From Cyclobacterium roseum (GTDB taxonomy: Bacteria > Bacteroidota > Bacteroidia > Cytophagales > Cyclobacteriaceae): DNA of 64,000 nucleotides. The position numbers and the translations under genes are program-made. The stretch spans positions 356,987 through 420,986 of the forward strand of contig NZ_WNKF01000003.1 in assembly GCF_010119225.1 (NCBI RefSeq), given 5' to 3'. The notes beneath the pieces were generated by a model. It was not told the DNA's origin. It saw only the letters and a list, made by a program, of their open reading frames with translations, and made no database searches. How positions within the stretch are numbered: the stretch's first letter is position 1; every line of letters begins with the position of its first letter. Below are positions 48,628-58,660 of this stretch, piece by piece.

Positions 48628-50127
48628 ATGAAAAACAAACTAATGATAGCCGCAGCAGGGCTGTTGGTCCTTTTTGCCGTGCCTGCAATAGGGCAAGAAG
48701 ACCTATCTTTAAAATACGCCGCTACCATTGAGGCGGAAGATCTGGAAAAGCACCTCAGCTACCTGGCATCCGATGAGTTGGAAGGCAGGGATACCGGAGA
48801 GAAGGGCCAGAAGTTGGCGGCCGAGTATCTGGTCAAATTCTACCAGGAAAAGGGCTTGGCCGGACCCGTCAAAGGGAGCTTTCTGCAGCCATTCGAACTC
48901 TCCAGCGTACGTTGGGAAGAAGTGGAGTTAAGAGTAGGCCGTACGAAGCTGGAGCTAAATGAAGATTTTGTCTTTATTGGCGATGCCGATATGAAAAGAA
49001 GGTCCCGTACCGATTTGGTGTTTTTGGGATTGTCCTCAGAAGAAAACCTGACAAAAGTAGATGTGGAAGGCAAGCTGGTCGGACTCTGGGCCATCGGGTC
49101 CCGATCCCCGGAAGTGGTGGATCGGATTTTTGAAGCCGGTGCGGAAGGTGTGGTGCTGGTAACCATGGAAGGACAGGCTAATTTTGATCGGGTAGCTAAC
49201 CGGTACAAAACGCTCTCCGGAAGGGGCCGCTTGGGCTTTGACAAGGCTACCGAACACAAACCCGTTTTTATGGTCAGTTCGGAGATGATGGGAAAATTGT
49301 TTGAAACTCCCGTGGACCAACTTAAGGAGGCTGCCAAAAACAACCCTGAATCCATCCCTTCTCAAAAGGTCCGCTACCAGGTTCAAAAGGATAAATTAAT
49401 GGTGGGCACTGAAAACGTGCTGGCGTATCTGGAAGGCACTGATAAAAAGGAGGAGGTGCTGGTTATTTCCTCTCATTACGATCATGTGGGTATTAACAGC
49501 GAAGGTGAAATTAACAACGGTGCGGATGACGACGGTTCCGGAACCGTGTCGGTGATGGAAATAGCAGAAGCATTTTCGGAAGCAGCAGCAGACGGATTCC
49601 GTCCCCGCAGAAGTATTCTTTTTCTGAACGTCACTGGCGAGGAAAAAGGCCTGTTGGGTTCGGAGTATTACGCGGATAATCCGATATTTCCGTTGGAAAA
49701 TACGGTTAATAACCTGAATATCGATATGGTAGGACGCATTGACTACGAATACCAAAATGCCGAAAACCAGGATTACGTGTATGTGATTGGCTCCGAGATG
49801 CTTTCCTCACAGCTCAAAATCATTAACGAGTACAACAATATTACCTATACCAACCTGATCCTGGATTACCGCTACGATGCGGAGGATGACCCCAATCGGT
49901 TTTACTACCGTTCCGATCATTACAATTTCGCCAAGCACAACATTCCCGTGATTTTCTTTTTCAACGGGGTGCACGACGACTACCATCAGCCCACGGACAC
50001 GGTAGACAAGATCGAGTTTGACCTGATGGAGAAACGCGCCCGGCTGATCTTTCATACCGCCTGGGATTTGGCCAACCGGGAACACCGCACGCCGGTGGAT
50101 GGCACCAATACCCGCTTGGCCAGGTAA
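48628..50127 (+). CDS. Secreted M28-family metallopeptidase with PA-like insert
   Basis: 499 residues, signal peptide LMIAAAGLLVLFAVPAIGQ. A YLASDELEGRDTGEKGQKLA start typical of the family, a PA-like domain near residues 105-220, then zinc ligands in VISSHYDHVGI, NGADDDGSGTVSVMEIAEAF, NVTGEEKGLLGSEYYADNP, NLNIDMVGRIDYEY and VHDDYHQPTDTVDKI. Probably a di-zinc aminopeptidase in the periplasm or outside the cell. Single gene, divergent from gcvP and followed by a terminator. Confidence 0.93.
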   Translation: MKNKLMIAAAGLLVLFAVPAIGQEDLSLKYAATIEAEDLEKHLSYLASDELEGRDTGEKGQKLAAEYLVKFYQEKGLAGPVKGSFLQPFELSSVRWEEVELRVGRTKLELNEDFVFIGDADMKRRSRTDLVFLGLSSEENLTKVDVEGKLVGLWAIGSRSPEVVDRIFEAGAEGVVLVTMEGQANFDRVANRYKTLSGRGRLGFDKATEHKPVFMVSSEMMGKLFETPVDQLKEAAKNNPESIPSQKVRYQVQKDKLMVGTENVLAYLEGTDKKEEVLVISSHYDHVGINSEGEINNGADDDGSGTVSVMEIAEAFSEAAADGFRPRRSILFLNVTGEEKGLLGSEYYADNPIFPLENTVNNLNIDMVGRIDYEYQNAENQDYVYVIGSEMLSSQLKIINEYNNITYTNLILDYRYDAEDDPNRFYYRSDHYNFAKHNIPVIFFFNGVHDDYHQPTDTVDKIEFDLMEKRARLIFHTAWDLANREHRTPVDGTNTRLAR

Positions 50128-50151
50128 TGCTTGCAAGAATGGTTTTTGATT

Positions 50152-50178
50152 AGCCGCTGGATAATATCCGGCGGCTTT
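50152..50178 (+). terminator. Terminator of the M28 peptidase gene
   Basis: AGCCGCtGGATAATATCCgGCGGCTTTTTGTTTTT: outer stem AGCCGC/GCGGCT, inner GGA/TCC, one mismatch, then a T run. Confidence 0.85.
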
Positions 50179-50248
50179 TTGTTTTTATAAAAATAGCCGC
50201 TATATTAATAGACGTAATAAAATGACTAAAATAGATACCTTACCTACC

Positions 50249-50836
50249 ATGAAAAAACTTTGTCTAAGCCTTTTCGCCCTGTTGCTTTTTTTTAAAGCCG
50301 AAGCACAGCAAATACCCTCTAAAGCCATGCAGATCAAGTCGGCCGTACTGGCGGCTCCCGAAACACTGAGAGAAGGAAGCATGGTTTATGGCTATGACAG
50401 CCGGGGAAACTGGACTGTCTTGAGGGAGGGTAGTAATGAAATGGTTTGCATAGCGGACGATCCCACAGTAGAAGGTTTTAGCGTGGCCTGCTACCACAAG
50501 CAGTTGGAGCCATTTATGGAAAGGGGTAGGGAATTGAAAGAGGAAGGCAAAAGTTTTAAGGAAATCTTCGATACCCGGGAGGCGGAAGCCAAGGCTGGTA
50601 CGCTTCAGATGCCCAAAGAGGGTGCCACCCTGTACTCCCTTTCAGCGGCTGCTGAGGATTACGATGCTCTGAAGGGAGAAGTCAAAAACACCTACCTACG
50701 CTATGTGGTCTACATTCCCTGGGCTACCCAGGAAAGCACCGGTCTGGCCCTTAAACCGGAAGCTCCCGGCATGCCCTGGATCATGGACCCTGGCACCCAC
50801 CGCGCCCATATCATGATCAATCCACCGAAGGAGTAG
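50249..50836 (+). CDS. Exported protein of unknown function
   Basis: 195 residues from ATG at 50249 (an in-frame ATG at 50222 adds nine residues before the signal peptide MKKLCLSLFALLLFFKAEAQ). Mature protein: AMQIKSAVLAAPETLREGSM, VYGYDSRGNWTVLREGSNEM, then CIADDPTVEGFSVACYHKQL (two Cys, possible disulfide), and the end YLRYVVYIPWATQESTGLAL with MDPGTHRAHIMINPP. It resembles conserved uncharacterised periplasmic proteins of the phylum. It follows the M28 terminator and stands alone. Confidence 0.65.
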   Translation: MKKLCLSLFALLLFFKAEAQQIPSKAMQIKSAVLAAPETLREGSMVYGYDSRGNWTVLREGSNEMVCIADDPTVEGFSVACYHKQLEPFMERGRELKEEGKSFKEIFDTREAEAKAGTLQMPKEGATLYSLSAAAEDYDALKGEVKNTYLRYVVYIPWATQESTGLALKPEAPGMPWIMDPGTHRAHIMINPPKE

Positions 50837-51150
50837 TTTTTTTCGGATTCAAAGTATTCTTTTGCAAAAGGTAATTTTCGCCCGCTGGATTTTGCTTTGT
50901 CTATTACTAGAGAAAACAATCCAAACCAGATTTTTTGGGATTAAGGACTCGCCGTCCAGCGATTGAAGAAAAAGAACGTTATTTTTTAAGGCGGATAATT
51001 AACTCAATAGATATTAAGGATCAGCGCTTGGTCACGAAACCTGGTGAAAATTAATTTTTAAACTAATTTCTTTTTATTTTTTCAAGATTAAAATAAAAAT
51101 TAGTAATAATTTAGCATTATAAAACCTTCCCCTCATTCTAACGCAAACCG
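50837..51150. other. AT-rich gene-free stretch
   Basis: 314 bp. No ORF, repeat or tRNA seen. The AT-rich end (TTTCTTTTTATTTTTTCAAG and following) probably holds the promoter of the gene at 51151, though no clean TAnnTTTG is present. Confidence 0.5.
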
Positions 51151-52404
51151 ATGAAGATCTCCAATCCTATTCTTGCATTTGTTTTGATTCCGATGTTTTT
51201 TTTATCCTGTGTGGAAACCAGCATTGATGTTCCGCAGGTGGTCGATCCGGAAGAGGAAGAGCCTGAAATTGAAGAGGAGGAAGCACTACTTGAAGATCCT
51301 GAAGGACTTCCGTTTGTTGTTCAATGGTCCGTTAATAAGACAGAAGAAGAAGTGGGGTTCTCCATGGAGCCTTTTCTTCATGCTTCCGAAGCGGGGCTGT
51401 ACTATGCCAGTCCACTAGGACCGAATAGTCTTGTCTCCCTGGAAAAGGAGACGGGGGAACCGGTATGGGAACTTCCCGAAGGAACGGTGGATTCTCCTTT
51501 TATACTAAAGAAAATTGGAAATTTTTTGTGGGGAATGTATTATGATATCAACAATCCTTCGGTGGTAAAATTGAATCCGGAGGATGGGAGTATTTTGTTG
51601 GAAAGACCCTCCGGAACCTTTCCATCCGGTCAGTCTGATGGCACCTGGTTTGGATTGAAAAAACGAGAAACCTCCCTATACCAGGTGAATTTAGAAACCG
51701 GAAATGATGTGGCTGTTTGTGGCGATTTCAGGGTAGATAACATCCGTAACTTTCTCTTTAAAGATAACCGGCTGACGTTAATGGCAATTCGTGGAGGTCG
51801 GAGTTTACTGAATATCGACCCTAATGCTTGCACTGTTTTCTGGGAAATAACGGAAGGTGATACGGGGAATTTTGGACATTTAAATTATTATTCGTTCGCT
51901 GTAGATCTTGGTAGTAAAATTTTGAGTGTTGGGCCTAACTATTTTATGCTCCGTTCTCCTTTGACAGGACAGGTTGAGACCAAATTTCCTGCCGGGGATG
52001 GTACCGGATTTGAAATTACTCAGTTTTTATACCATGAAGGGAAAAACATTTTCCTTTACCATGATAATGGAAGCGGGAAAGTATTTGCCTACGATTGGAT
52101 TAACGGCAATCAGGTTTGGGACTCAGCAGTTCAAAGCCGCGATGTAGGACAACTTTTCCTCGTCAAAGACCGCCTATTCCTTTACACAATAAGCCAAAAG
52201 CTCTTTGAATTGGATATGGAAAACGGACAGACCCTTTCCGAAACAGAAACCAAAGAACTTTTCCCATTCGATCGGGCGACTATTTCTTTTTCCATCGATC
52301 GGGTAGAGGAGTATTTTGGCCAGGCTTATTTTAAAATTTCAGGTGACGAGATCTATTATACCACAGCACAAAGTCGGCTGGTTTCCGCAAGATTGGAGGA
52401 ATAA
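51151..52404 (+). CDS. PQQ-like beta-propeller lipoprotein with acidic linker
   Basis: 417 residues. Lipoprotein signal ILAFVLIPMFFLSCVETS with Cys near residue 20. It is followed by a strongly acidic, proline-containing linker (residues about 33-52: 13 Glu or Asp of 20), which would hold the domain away from the membrane. The rest repeats W-x-V/G-[NTA]-type strands such as LVSLEKETGEPVWELPEGTV, PFILKKIGNFLWGMYYD, VYLVNLETG-like (actual LYQVNLETGNDVAVCG), YDWINGNQVWDSAVQSRDVG and LFELDMENGQTLSETE, matching PQQ_2-type propellers. Binding partner unknown. It stands alone. Confidence 0.78.
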   Translation: MKISNPILAFVLIPMFFLSCVETSIDVPQVVDPEEEEPEIEEEEALLEDPEGLPFVVQWSVNKTEEEVGFSMEPFLHASEAGLYYASPLGPNSLVSLEKETGEPVWELPEGTVDSPFILKKIGNFLWGMYYDINNPSVVKLNPEDGSILLERPSGTFPSGQSDGTWFGLKKRETSLYQVNLETGNDVAVCGDFRVDNIRNFLFKDNRLTLMAIRGGRSLLNIDPNACTVFWEITEGDTGNFGHLNYYSFAVDLGSKILSVGPNYFMLRSPLTGQVETKFPAGDGTGFEITQFLYHEGKNIFLYHDNGSGKVFAYDWINGNQVWDSAVQSRDVGQLFLVKDRLFLYTISQKLFELDMENGQTLSETETKELFPFDRATISFSIDRVEEYFGQAYFKISGDEIYYTTAQSRLVSARLEE

Positions 52405-52726
52405 TTATCCGTATCAAAACCAGCAACAGCGGGTGCCAACCTAAGTTAACGTAATGCTACATTTTTTTTGGGGCTTCGGGAACTTGGTGGCGGTTTTACT
52501 TGCGCTTAATAACATCAGAAGGTGAATGGTCAACGCTATAAAAGTAATAGCAGATAAAATTTTGTCAGGTGTGGTTAAATTTGTCGCCACAAAAGGTCAT
52601 TTAGATGTATTAATTTAATAAATAGGCGCTTTTTATAATTGAAAATGCCGTTATTTGACCTGTTTTAACAAATACAGGTTTTGGAGGACCCTTTCCAGTT
52701 GCCTTTCCACTTCAACCACGATTAAC
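52405..52726. other. Gene-free stretch before the esterase gene
   Basis: 322 bp. No ORF or repeat seen except an in-frame upstream extension of the esterase frame from 52655, which I reject as its start because the signal peptide begins at 52727. Confidence 0.5.
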
Positions 52727-55180
52727 ATGTGTAAACAACCATGCGGCTTACTGCTGCTCCTGGCTCTGCTATCCGGACTATTTTCCGGCATCCGGGCACA
52801 AACCAACACTGATCAAATTGTATTTACAGAAGGATGGGTTAGGGGCTTTGGAGCCCCGGTAAAATACCCCCGCTATGCTCGCAGCGAATTCCCTGCCGAT
52901 CCGGTCATTCCGCTGCTGCTGGCAGACCAATCGATTCAGCCAGCGGATCAGAATGGGGATTCTATGGTCAATTGGGAAGCCATTTCAGCAGATGAGAACG
53001 GTCTATTCAAGCACGACCTACTTGCTTCCGGCGGCCTTTACCTGGAATACACCAGCCCCGCTGAAAAGATTGTAATCTTTGATGCTTCCGGCCATGGTAA
53101 AGCCTATATCAATGGAGTGCCCCGGGAAGGGGACCACTTTGGCTTTGGTACCACCAAGCATCCTGTAAAGCTTAAAAAGGGGCTGAACTCGTTTTATTTG
53201 ACAAGCGGCAGAAATCCGGAAATAAGGGCATCTCTTTACGCTCCGGATTCGCCCTTACAGTTGAGCGCCGATCAGCTAACCCTACCGGATCTGGTTTGTG
53301 AGGAAAAAGGATTTAAATGGGCGGGTATAGAAGTCATTAATACTACCGAAAAAGCGGCTTCCGGCTATCGGGTAGAGAGTATCGTTAAGGGCACGGAAAA
53401 AATAAGTACCCCAGTACCGACCATTGAAAAGCTGACTTCCAGGAGCATTCCATTCCGGATACCTGAGTTGCAAGGTGTACAGGAGGAGCAAGTGGATTTA
53501 CAGGTAAATCTCCTTTCAGCATCCGGGAAAAAATTGAGTTCGCTGACTTTGACGCTGAAAAACCGGCCTTTTGACAGCCTGCATGACCGGACCTTTAATA
53601 GCGGAATTGACGGTAGTGTCCAGTATTATTCTGTCCAGCCAGGCAAGGTGCCGGAAGAAATGAAGCCTGCGCTCATCTTTTCTACCCATGGGGCAGGAGT
53701 AGAGGCCAGAGGTCAGGCGGCGGTATACACTCCCAAGGATTGGGCACATATAATAGCTCCCACCAACCGCGGGCCATTTGGCTTTGCCTGGGAGGACTGG
53801 GGTCGGTTGGATGCCTTGGAGGTTTTGGACATTGGGAAGGAACTCTTTCAGCCCGATCCTCAAAAAATATACCTCACCGGCCATTCCATGGGAGGGCATG
53901 CCAGTTGGTACCTGGGAGCGACTTACCCGGACTATTGGGCGGCCATCGGACCCTGTGCCGGCTATGCGGAACTTCATGACTGGATAGAACATACACGAAA
54001 AGTAGGCACGGCCACGGAGCGAATGTTTGAAAGGGCTGGCAATACGCAGCGTACCCGTCTTATGAGTCGAAATTACCTACATTTTGGCGTTTATATCAAC
54101 CATGGCAATGCCGACCAGGTGGTTCCGGTGCGTCATGCCCGGCAAATGAAGCAGCTTCTGGCGGATTTTCATCCGGACTTTGCGTACTACGAATACCCGG
54201 ACGGGGGACATTGGTACGGAAATCAGTCGGCCGATTGGCCGCCCCTGTTTGACTTTTTAAAAAGTCATGCGCTCCCCAAACCGGAAGAAGTGCGCAGCCT
54301 GGAATTTTATACCGCCAGTCCGGGGGTTTCCTCCAGCTCCAACTGGCTGACAACCTACCAGCAAACGCACCCCTACCAACTCAGCCATGTGGAGCTGGAT
54401 ATTGGAGAGGATTCCGTATCCCTTTCAGGTGTAACGGAGAATGTTGCCGTCCTGCAAGTGGATGTAAGTATGGCGGGCCTGGCCTTTCCGCTGACCATTC
54501 AACTGGATGATAGTAAGCTAGTCCTGGAGCAGTCTGTTTCTCAAATAATCCTGGTTCGCAAGGACAGCGGAGCCTGGGAGCCCGGTGACCTACCCGGTCC
54601 GGAGGAAAAAGGCCCGCATCGGTATGGAAACTTCAAAGATGCGTTTCGTCACCAGGTGGTTTTCGTGTACGGTACGCAGGGCACCAGGGAGGAAAATGAT
54701 TGGAATTTTTACAAAGCCCGTCACGATGCAGAAACCTTCAGCTATCGGGGAAATGGGTCCATAGAAATGGTTTCTGACAAACAGTTTTCACCGGAAAAAT
54801 ATGCCGACAGGGGGGTGATCCTTTATGGTAATGCAGATACCAACCAAGCCTGGAAAGCCTTGCTGGGAGAAAGCCCGGTTCAGGTTTCCAATGGGCAAAT
54901 GAAGGTAGGGGATAAGGTCCTGAGCGGTGATGGCTGGGGGTGTTATTTTATTCAACCTCGACCGGACAGCGATATTGCCTCGGTAGGTGTAGTGGCAGGA
55001 ACCGGGCTAAAGGGCTTTAAGGCGGTCCATGCCAACCAGTATTTTATGGCGGGTACCGCTTTTCCCGATCTGACGGTAATTGGAACAGAGGTATTTTCAA
55101 ACGAATACGAGGCGGTGGTGGCTTCCGGTTTTTTTGGCAATGACTGGGGTGTGGAAACGGGTGATTTTGTTTGGAAATGA
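52727..55180 (+). CDS. Large secreted alpha/beta-hydrolase (esterase/peptidase type)
   Basis: 817 residues from ATG at 52727, giving signal peptide LLLLLALLSGLFSGIRAQ. Domains in order: a beta-rich region with EYTSPAEKIVIFDASGHGKA and AYINGVPREG (PA14/carbohydrate-binding-like), an Ig-like region, then an alpha/beta-hydrolase core near residues 310-525 with FSTHGAGVEARGQ, TGHSMGGHASWYLGATYP (nucleophile Ser in GHSMG), NHGNADQVVPVRHARQM (Asp) and YPDGGHWYGNQSADWP (His). A C-terminal beta region of about 290 residues ends the protein. It looks like a carbohydrate or peptide esterase; the substrate is not determined. The next gene follows after 140 bp. Confidence 0.8.
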   Translation: MCKQPCGLLLLLALLSGLFSGIRAQTNTDQIVFTEGWVRGFGAPVKYPRYARSEFPADPVIPLLLADQSIQPADQNGDSMVNWEAISADENGLFKHDLLASGGLYLEYTSPAEKIVIFDASGHGKAYINGVPREGDHFGFGTTKHPVKLKKGLNSFYLTSGRNPEIRASLYAPDSPLQLSADQLTLPDLVCEEKGFKWAGIEVINTTEKAASGYRVESIVKGTEKISTPVPTIEKLTSRSIPFRIPELQGVQEEQVDLQVNLLSASGKKLSSLTLTLKNRPFDSLHDRTFNSGIDGSVQYYSVQPGKVPEEMKPALIFSTHGAGVEARGQAAVYTPKDWAHIIAPTNRGPFGFAWEDWGRLDALEVLDIGKELFQPDPQKIYLTGHSMGGHASWYLGATYPDYWAAIGPCAGYAELHDWIEHTRKVGTATERMFERAGNTQRTRLMSRNYLHFGVYINHGNADQVVPVRHARQMKQLLADFHPDFAYYEYPDGGHWYGNQSADWPPLFDFLKSHALPKPEEVRSLEFYTASPGVSSSSNWLTTYQQTHPYQLSHVELDIGEDSVSLSGVTENVAVLQVDVSMAGLAFPLTIQLDDSKLVLEQSVSQIILVRKDSGAWEPGDLPGPEEKGPHRYGNFKDAFRHQVVFVYGTQGTREENDWNFYKARHDAETFSYRGNGSIEMVSDKQFSPEKYADRGVILYGNADTNQAWKALLGESPVQVSNGQMKVGDKVLSGDGWGCYFIQPRPDSDIASVGVVAGTGLKGFKAVHANQYFMAGTAFPDLTVIGTEVFSNEYEAVVASGFFGNDWGVETGDFVWK

Positions 55181-55320
55181 TATGTATGAGGATACTTTTA
55201 GATGATGAGGCAAATACAAGGACTACTTTTAGATAATTTAGTGGCCAAAAAAAGAGCCATCTTCATGTTAAACTCAAACTAAGTATGCTTATATTGGATT
55301 TTCCAGCATCCCGCAACCCT

Positions 55321-56868
55321 ATGAGATTTAGTATTTTTTTATTTCTGATATTGGCCGTTATGGCTTTACTTCCAATTCAAGCTCAACCCGAACCCGATGA
55401 TATCCTCTTTGTCAGGCAGGGAGTGAAAAGGTTTGTTTTTGATATAGAACAGGGCATTCCACTGTCTTCATTGGATCCCAAAAGCATCATCGGGCTGGCT
55501 TCCATGCACCCCGTCACCCATTATATGGAAGAAGAGGCCGAGCTTGTGTTAGAAGAAGGTCAGCTTGTCGTTCGTTCGGAATCTGAAACCCAGACCAGTA
55601 TCTGGTTTGGAGGCTTTAACCCATTCGCCACCTACGTGCTGGATCTGGGCGATGTCAAAGGTAGGGGTGAAATAGGGTTTGCTTTTGGTGATGCGGAAAG
55701 ACAGCTACGTGTGACAGTTCAGTATACTGATGGTGAGATAAGGGATACGATTATGGAGATTTACAATGATTCTTCACGGATATTCTCCGAGTCCATTCTT
55801 ACCCGATCCGGGAACATGGTGTCCGGAAAGCTGATACTACAGATGCTGGGAAGTGGTCTGACGCTCTACCTTCAGCAGGAGGGGCTGCCACTTGCCATCG
55901 GGCAAGGGGAATTTAGTCGGCAACTGGATCTTCGGAAGAAAAAATACATTCATCAATTTCAATCTCATGTTTTTGTTGGGATTGATTCAGGAGTTGTGCA
56001 AATCAACCATGTGAAAGCAGGCCTTGGTGCTGGTATGGGTCTGGCAGATATCCGGGCAATTACCTATGAGGACGGTAGTCCTTTGATGGATCAGGGCAGA
56101 ATTTGGTACACCATGACCATCCGCGGAAGGGCGCTACCCCATCCGTTACAGGGGGTATTTAGTTTAGACCCCTCTGTTTTTGACATACGGCTTGAAGGGG
56201 TGATCCTGTTTGACAGAAATGATGGTTTGTTGCGAAACGAAGTAGCCTCTCATGTATTTTTTGACCGGAAAGAGCAATTGTGGAAAGGATTGACCACAGG
56301 ATTTAGTGCCTATGCAGACCCAACGGAGGAAAAGCAATTGCTAACCATTCAAAGCAAAAAAGACCCACGATTTGGTTTTTCGGTGATGCAGGCGGAGCCT
56401 TTTGGAATGGTTGGGGATATTGAGGATCCTCACCTGATATATGATGAGGGAGTGGGTAAGTGGCGTATGTTGACCTGTATCAATCAAAATGGATACAAAG
56501 CCATTCTCCTGGAGTCGGAGCATTGGAATAAGGGATTTGTACCTGTTGCCGGACCTGTATCCGTAAATTCCACCGGGACCTCCATTCAAAAAATTGGAGG
56601 TAAGCGCTTTTGTTTTTCGGGAAGTAGTGAGAGAGATATTTTTATTTACAGTTACCCGGATTTAAAAGAAGCAGGGACTCTGAAAATGGACCTGCCTCCC
56701 TGGGATGCCAATTCCGGAACCAGGGTCTGGCCCAATGTGATAGAACTACCGGAAGGCTATCCCTCCCGGTACCTGGCTTTGATGATGGACCGCTACAATT
56801 ACCCCGGTATTAGTGGGCCGCAATGGACCTATGGTGCTATCTACCTTTATCATGGTTCGACGGAATAA
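55321..56868 (+). CDS. Secreted glycosidase-like beta-propeller protein
   Basis: 515 residues from ATG at 55321 (the frame also has an ATG at 55285, but MRFSIFLFLILAVMALLPIQ is a clean signal peptide). The first half, DIRAITYEDGSPLMDQGRIW preceded by a jelly-roll-like region (SIWFGGFNPFATYVLDLGDV), precedes a five-bladed-like domain with GDIEDPHLIYDEGVGKWRML, CINQNGYKAILLESEHW and PNVIELPEGYPSRYLALMMD. The DPHLIYD word and blade order resemble GH43/GH32-like folds, but I cannot identify a family or both catalytic acids. It follows the esterase gene on the same strand. Confidence 0.65.
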   Translation: MRFSIFLFLILAVMALLPIQAQPEPDDILFVRQGVKRFVFDIEQGIPLSSLDPKSIIGLASMHPVTHYMEEEAELVLEEGQLVVRSESETQTSIWFGGFNPFATYVLDLGDVKGRGEIGFAFGDAERQLRVTVQYTDGEIRDTIMEIYNDSSRIFSESILTRSGNMVSGKLILQMLGSGLTLYLQQEGLPLAIGQGEFSRQLDLRKKKYIHQFQSHVFVGIDSGVVQINHVKAGLGAGMGLADIRAITYEDGSPLMDQGRIWYTMTIRGRALPHPLQGVFSLDPSVFDIRLEGVILFDRNDGLLRNEVASHVFFDRKEQLWKGLTTGFSAYADPTEEKQLLTIQSKKDPRFGFSVMQAEPFGMVGDIEDPHLIYDEGVGKWRMLTCINQNGYKAILLESEHWNKGFVPVAGPVSVNSTGTSIQKIGGKRFCFSGSSERDIFIYSYPDLKEAGTLKMDLPPWDANSGTRVWPNVIELPEGYPSRYLALMMDRYNYPGISGPQWTYGAIYLYHGSTE

Positions 56869-57199
56869 TTTTACATACTAATCTACCAACGCAGCTAACT
56901 CATCCCAGCGCCAAATCAGTTATGGGAAGCATACCATCCTTTCTGGTATTTGCTCATGCTGCGGCCGCTATTGGCGGCCTTTTTAAGCCTTGTGCCATTA
57001 TTTTTCAGCGTCTTGCGGCCGGTAAATGAAAGGGGGAGGGTGAGGTTCTGCACGCCGGAATTGTAGAGGGCATTTAATTTACCTCAGTCGATTGTGAACG
57101 ATGCCTACGGGCAAGTGCCAGTAGGATTTACGAGTTCTGCCATTTTCCGAAGGAAATCAGGAACTTCAAAAAATCGAACAGGATGGCAAAAACAGAAAA
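56869..57199. other. Gene-free stretch with a short inverted word
   Basis: 331 bp after the glycosidase-like gene. A GCGGCCGCTATTGGCGGCC word at about 56960-56978 is a partial dyad. No ORF that fits the local codon use is seen. Confidence 0.4.
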
Positions 57200-57223
57200 A
57201 AAGACCGCTGATAGGCGGTCTTT
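57200..57223 (-). terminator. Terminator of the thioredoxin-fold pair
   Basis: AAAGACCGC tgatag GCGGTCTTT: a 9-bp stem, with A and T runs outside; 22 bp after the stop of the minus-strand gene at 57245. Confidence 0.88.
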
Positions 57224-57244
57224 ACAACAGGTTTTTTAATTCAG

Positions 57245-57862
57245 CTATCGTGACCATTTGATACTACAGCCGATCGCTTTCGTGGTTTGGCGGTTGATTT
57301 CAGATCCTTCCAGCAGCGCATCTACAGCATTGGCGAGATACGGCTCACTAACAGAAGCGGCATCCTGATAGTTATTGTCGATAGCGCCGATATAGCGTAC
57401 AAGGTACTGGTCATCTTCCTTTTCCAACAGGTAGACCTGTGGCGTACGCGTAGCACCATACGTTTTGATCACTTCCTGAGTCTCGTCGTAGGCGTAGGCA
57501 AAAGGGAAATTCTTGTCCTGTGCCCGTTTCTTCATGGCATCAAAACTGTCCCCCGGGCTAACCGCGCTGTCATTGGAATTGATCGCAATAATGGGGTATC
57601 CTTTCGGAGCATAACGCTGATGCAGTTCGATCATGCGGTCCTCATAGGCCTTAACGTAAGGACAGGTATTACAGGAAAAGATCACAATTGCCCCCTGGTT
57701 GTTCGACAAACCATTCAGTGAAACCTGGGACCCACCGACGGTTTGCAACTCAAAATTCATCGCAGTGTCACCGATTTCGTACCCTTTATTTTGAGCCAGG
57801 GCAAGGGTAGAAGTCAGGAGTAAAGAAACGAGTGATAGCGCTGTGGTTCGGAAATTTTTCAT
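57245..57862 (-). CDS. Exported thioredoxin-family (redoxin) protein
   Basis: 205 residues; signal peptide LSLVSLLLTSTLALAQ. AhpC/TSA-type fold: YEIGDTAMNFELQTVGGSQV, VIFSCNTCPYVKAYEDRMIE (CxxC as CNTC), YPIIAINSNDSAVSPGDSFD, FPFAYAYDETQEVIKTYGAT and the cis-Pro TPQVYLLEKED. A conserved C-terminal IGCSIKW adds a third Cys, as in the DipZ-like redoxins of this phylum. Probably a periplasmic thiol-disulfide protein; partner unknown. It follows the TlpA-like gene by 7 bp. Confidence 0.9.
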   Translation of the reverse strand: MKNFRTTALSLVSLLLTSTLALAQNKGYEIGDTAMNFELQTVGGSQVSLNGLSNNQGAIVIFSCNTCPYVKAYEDRMIELHQRYAPKGYPIIAINSNDSAVSPGDSFDAMKKRAQDKNFPFAYAYDETQEVIKTYGATRTPQVYLLEKEDDQYLVRYIGAIDNNYQDAASVSEPYLANAVDALLEGSEINRQTTKAIGCSIKWSR

Positions 57863-57869
57863 ACTGAGT

Positions 57870-58361
57870 TTATTTTAGCTGGTTGATAAGTGCTAGCAGT
57901 TCAGGTTCTTCCATGGCCCCTTCATGAAAATGCCGGGTGCCGTCCGCTTGCACAAAAAGGGTGGCCGGTATCGCTCCGGTCCAATCGGGATTAACTTTAT
58001 CGATCCAGGAGTTGAAATCCACATCATTTAAAAGGTAAACCGGCGACTGAATGTCCCGCTTCTCAATAAAAGATGTAACCCGTTCGGGTCTCCGGGCATC
58101 ATCCATAGAGATAAAATACAGCTCCATATCCGTATTGGATTTGTTTGCTTCTTCGAAATAGGGCATTTCCCGAACGCAGGGGGCACACCAGGTTGCCCAG
58201 AAATTAAAGATTCGAAGCTTTTCAGATTCTTTGGCCGCCAGCGATTCAAATTCTTCAAAAGAAATGATCTTGAAGTCGGGTTCGGGGAGGTCCTTGCCGG
58301 AAAAACCCGGAAGGATCATGAGAAAAAGTACGAATGAAAGCCTGGATAGACTCGCTACCAT
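57870..58361 (-). CDS. TlpA-like thiol-disulfide oxidoreductase
   Basis: 163 residues with an N-terminal signal (LSFVLFLMILPGFSGK). The active site is FWATWCAPCVREMPYF (WCAPC), followed by LYFISMDDARRPERVTSF and GAIPATLFVQADGTRHF with the cis-Pro. Probably reduces or keeps reduced periplasmic disulfides, for example in cytochrome maturation, but no cytochrome genes are adjacent. It is upstream of, and operonic with, the redoxin at 57245. Both are typical CXXC proteins, unlike the Cys-free thioredoxin-like proteins of the propeller cluster. Confidence 0.92.
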   Translation of the reverse strand: MVASLSRLSFVLFLMILPGFSGKDLPEPDFKIISFEEFESLAAKESEKLRIFNFWATWCAPCVREMPYFEEANKSNTDMELYFISMDDARRPERVTSFIEKRDIQSPVYLLNDVDFNSWIDKVNPDWTGAIPATLFVQADGTRHFHEGAMEEPELLALINQLK

Positions 58362-58660
58362 TGGTTTGAAGTTTAGAGGTTAGAACAGTGGTGTATACGA
58401 AAAAGAAGTGAATTTGTTGAGTCTTGCAGGCAGCCATTCTGTATCGGGATTTACTTATCTCTGATGGTTATTTAGGCCTTGCTTGCCCTCTTTTCAATTT
58501 TAATCTCCGGGCGACTTGTTTTGGTGCGGGCCTACACCACTCTATTTACATTCTTTTTTTGCTAAAAAGCAGCTATTTTTTACCAGTTTAAAAACTAATT
58601 GAGTAGCTTGAACGCCCATATGTTTTGAATTTACTACTACCTAAAATAGACCCGATACCT

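Noticed and set aside
52655..52726. Upstream extension of the large esterase from 52655
   Set aside because: It adds 24 polar residues before a clean signal peptide that starts at the ATG at 52727.
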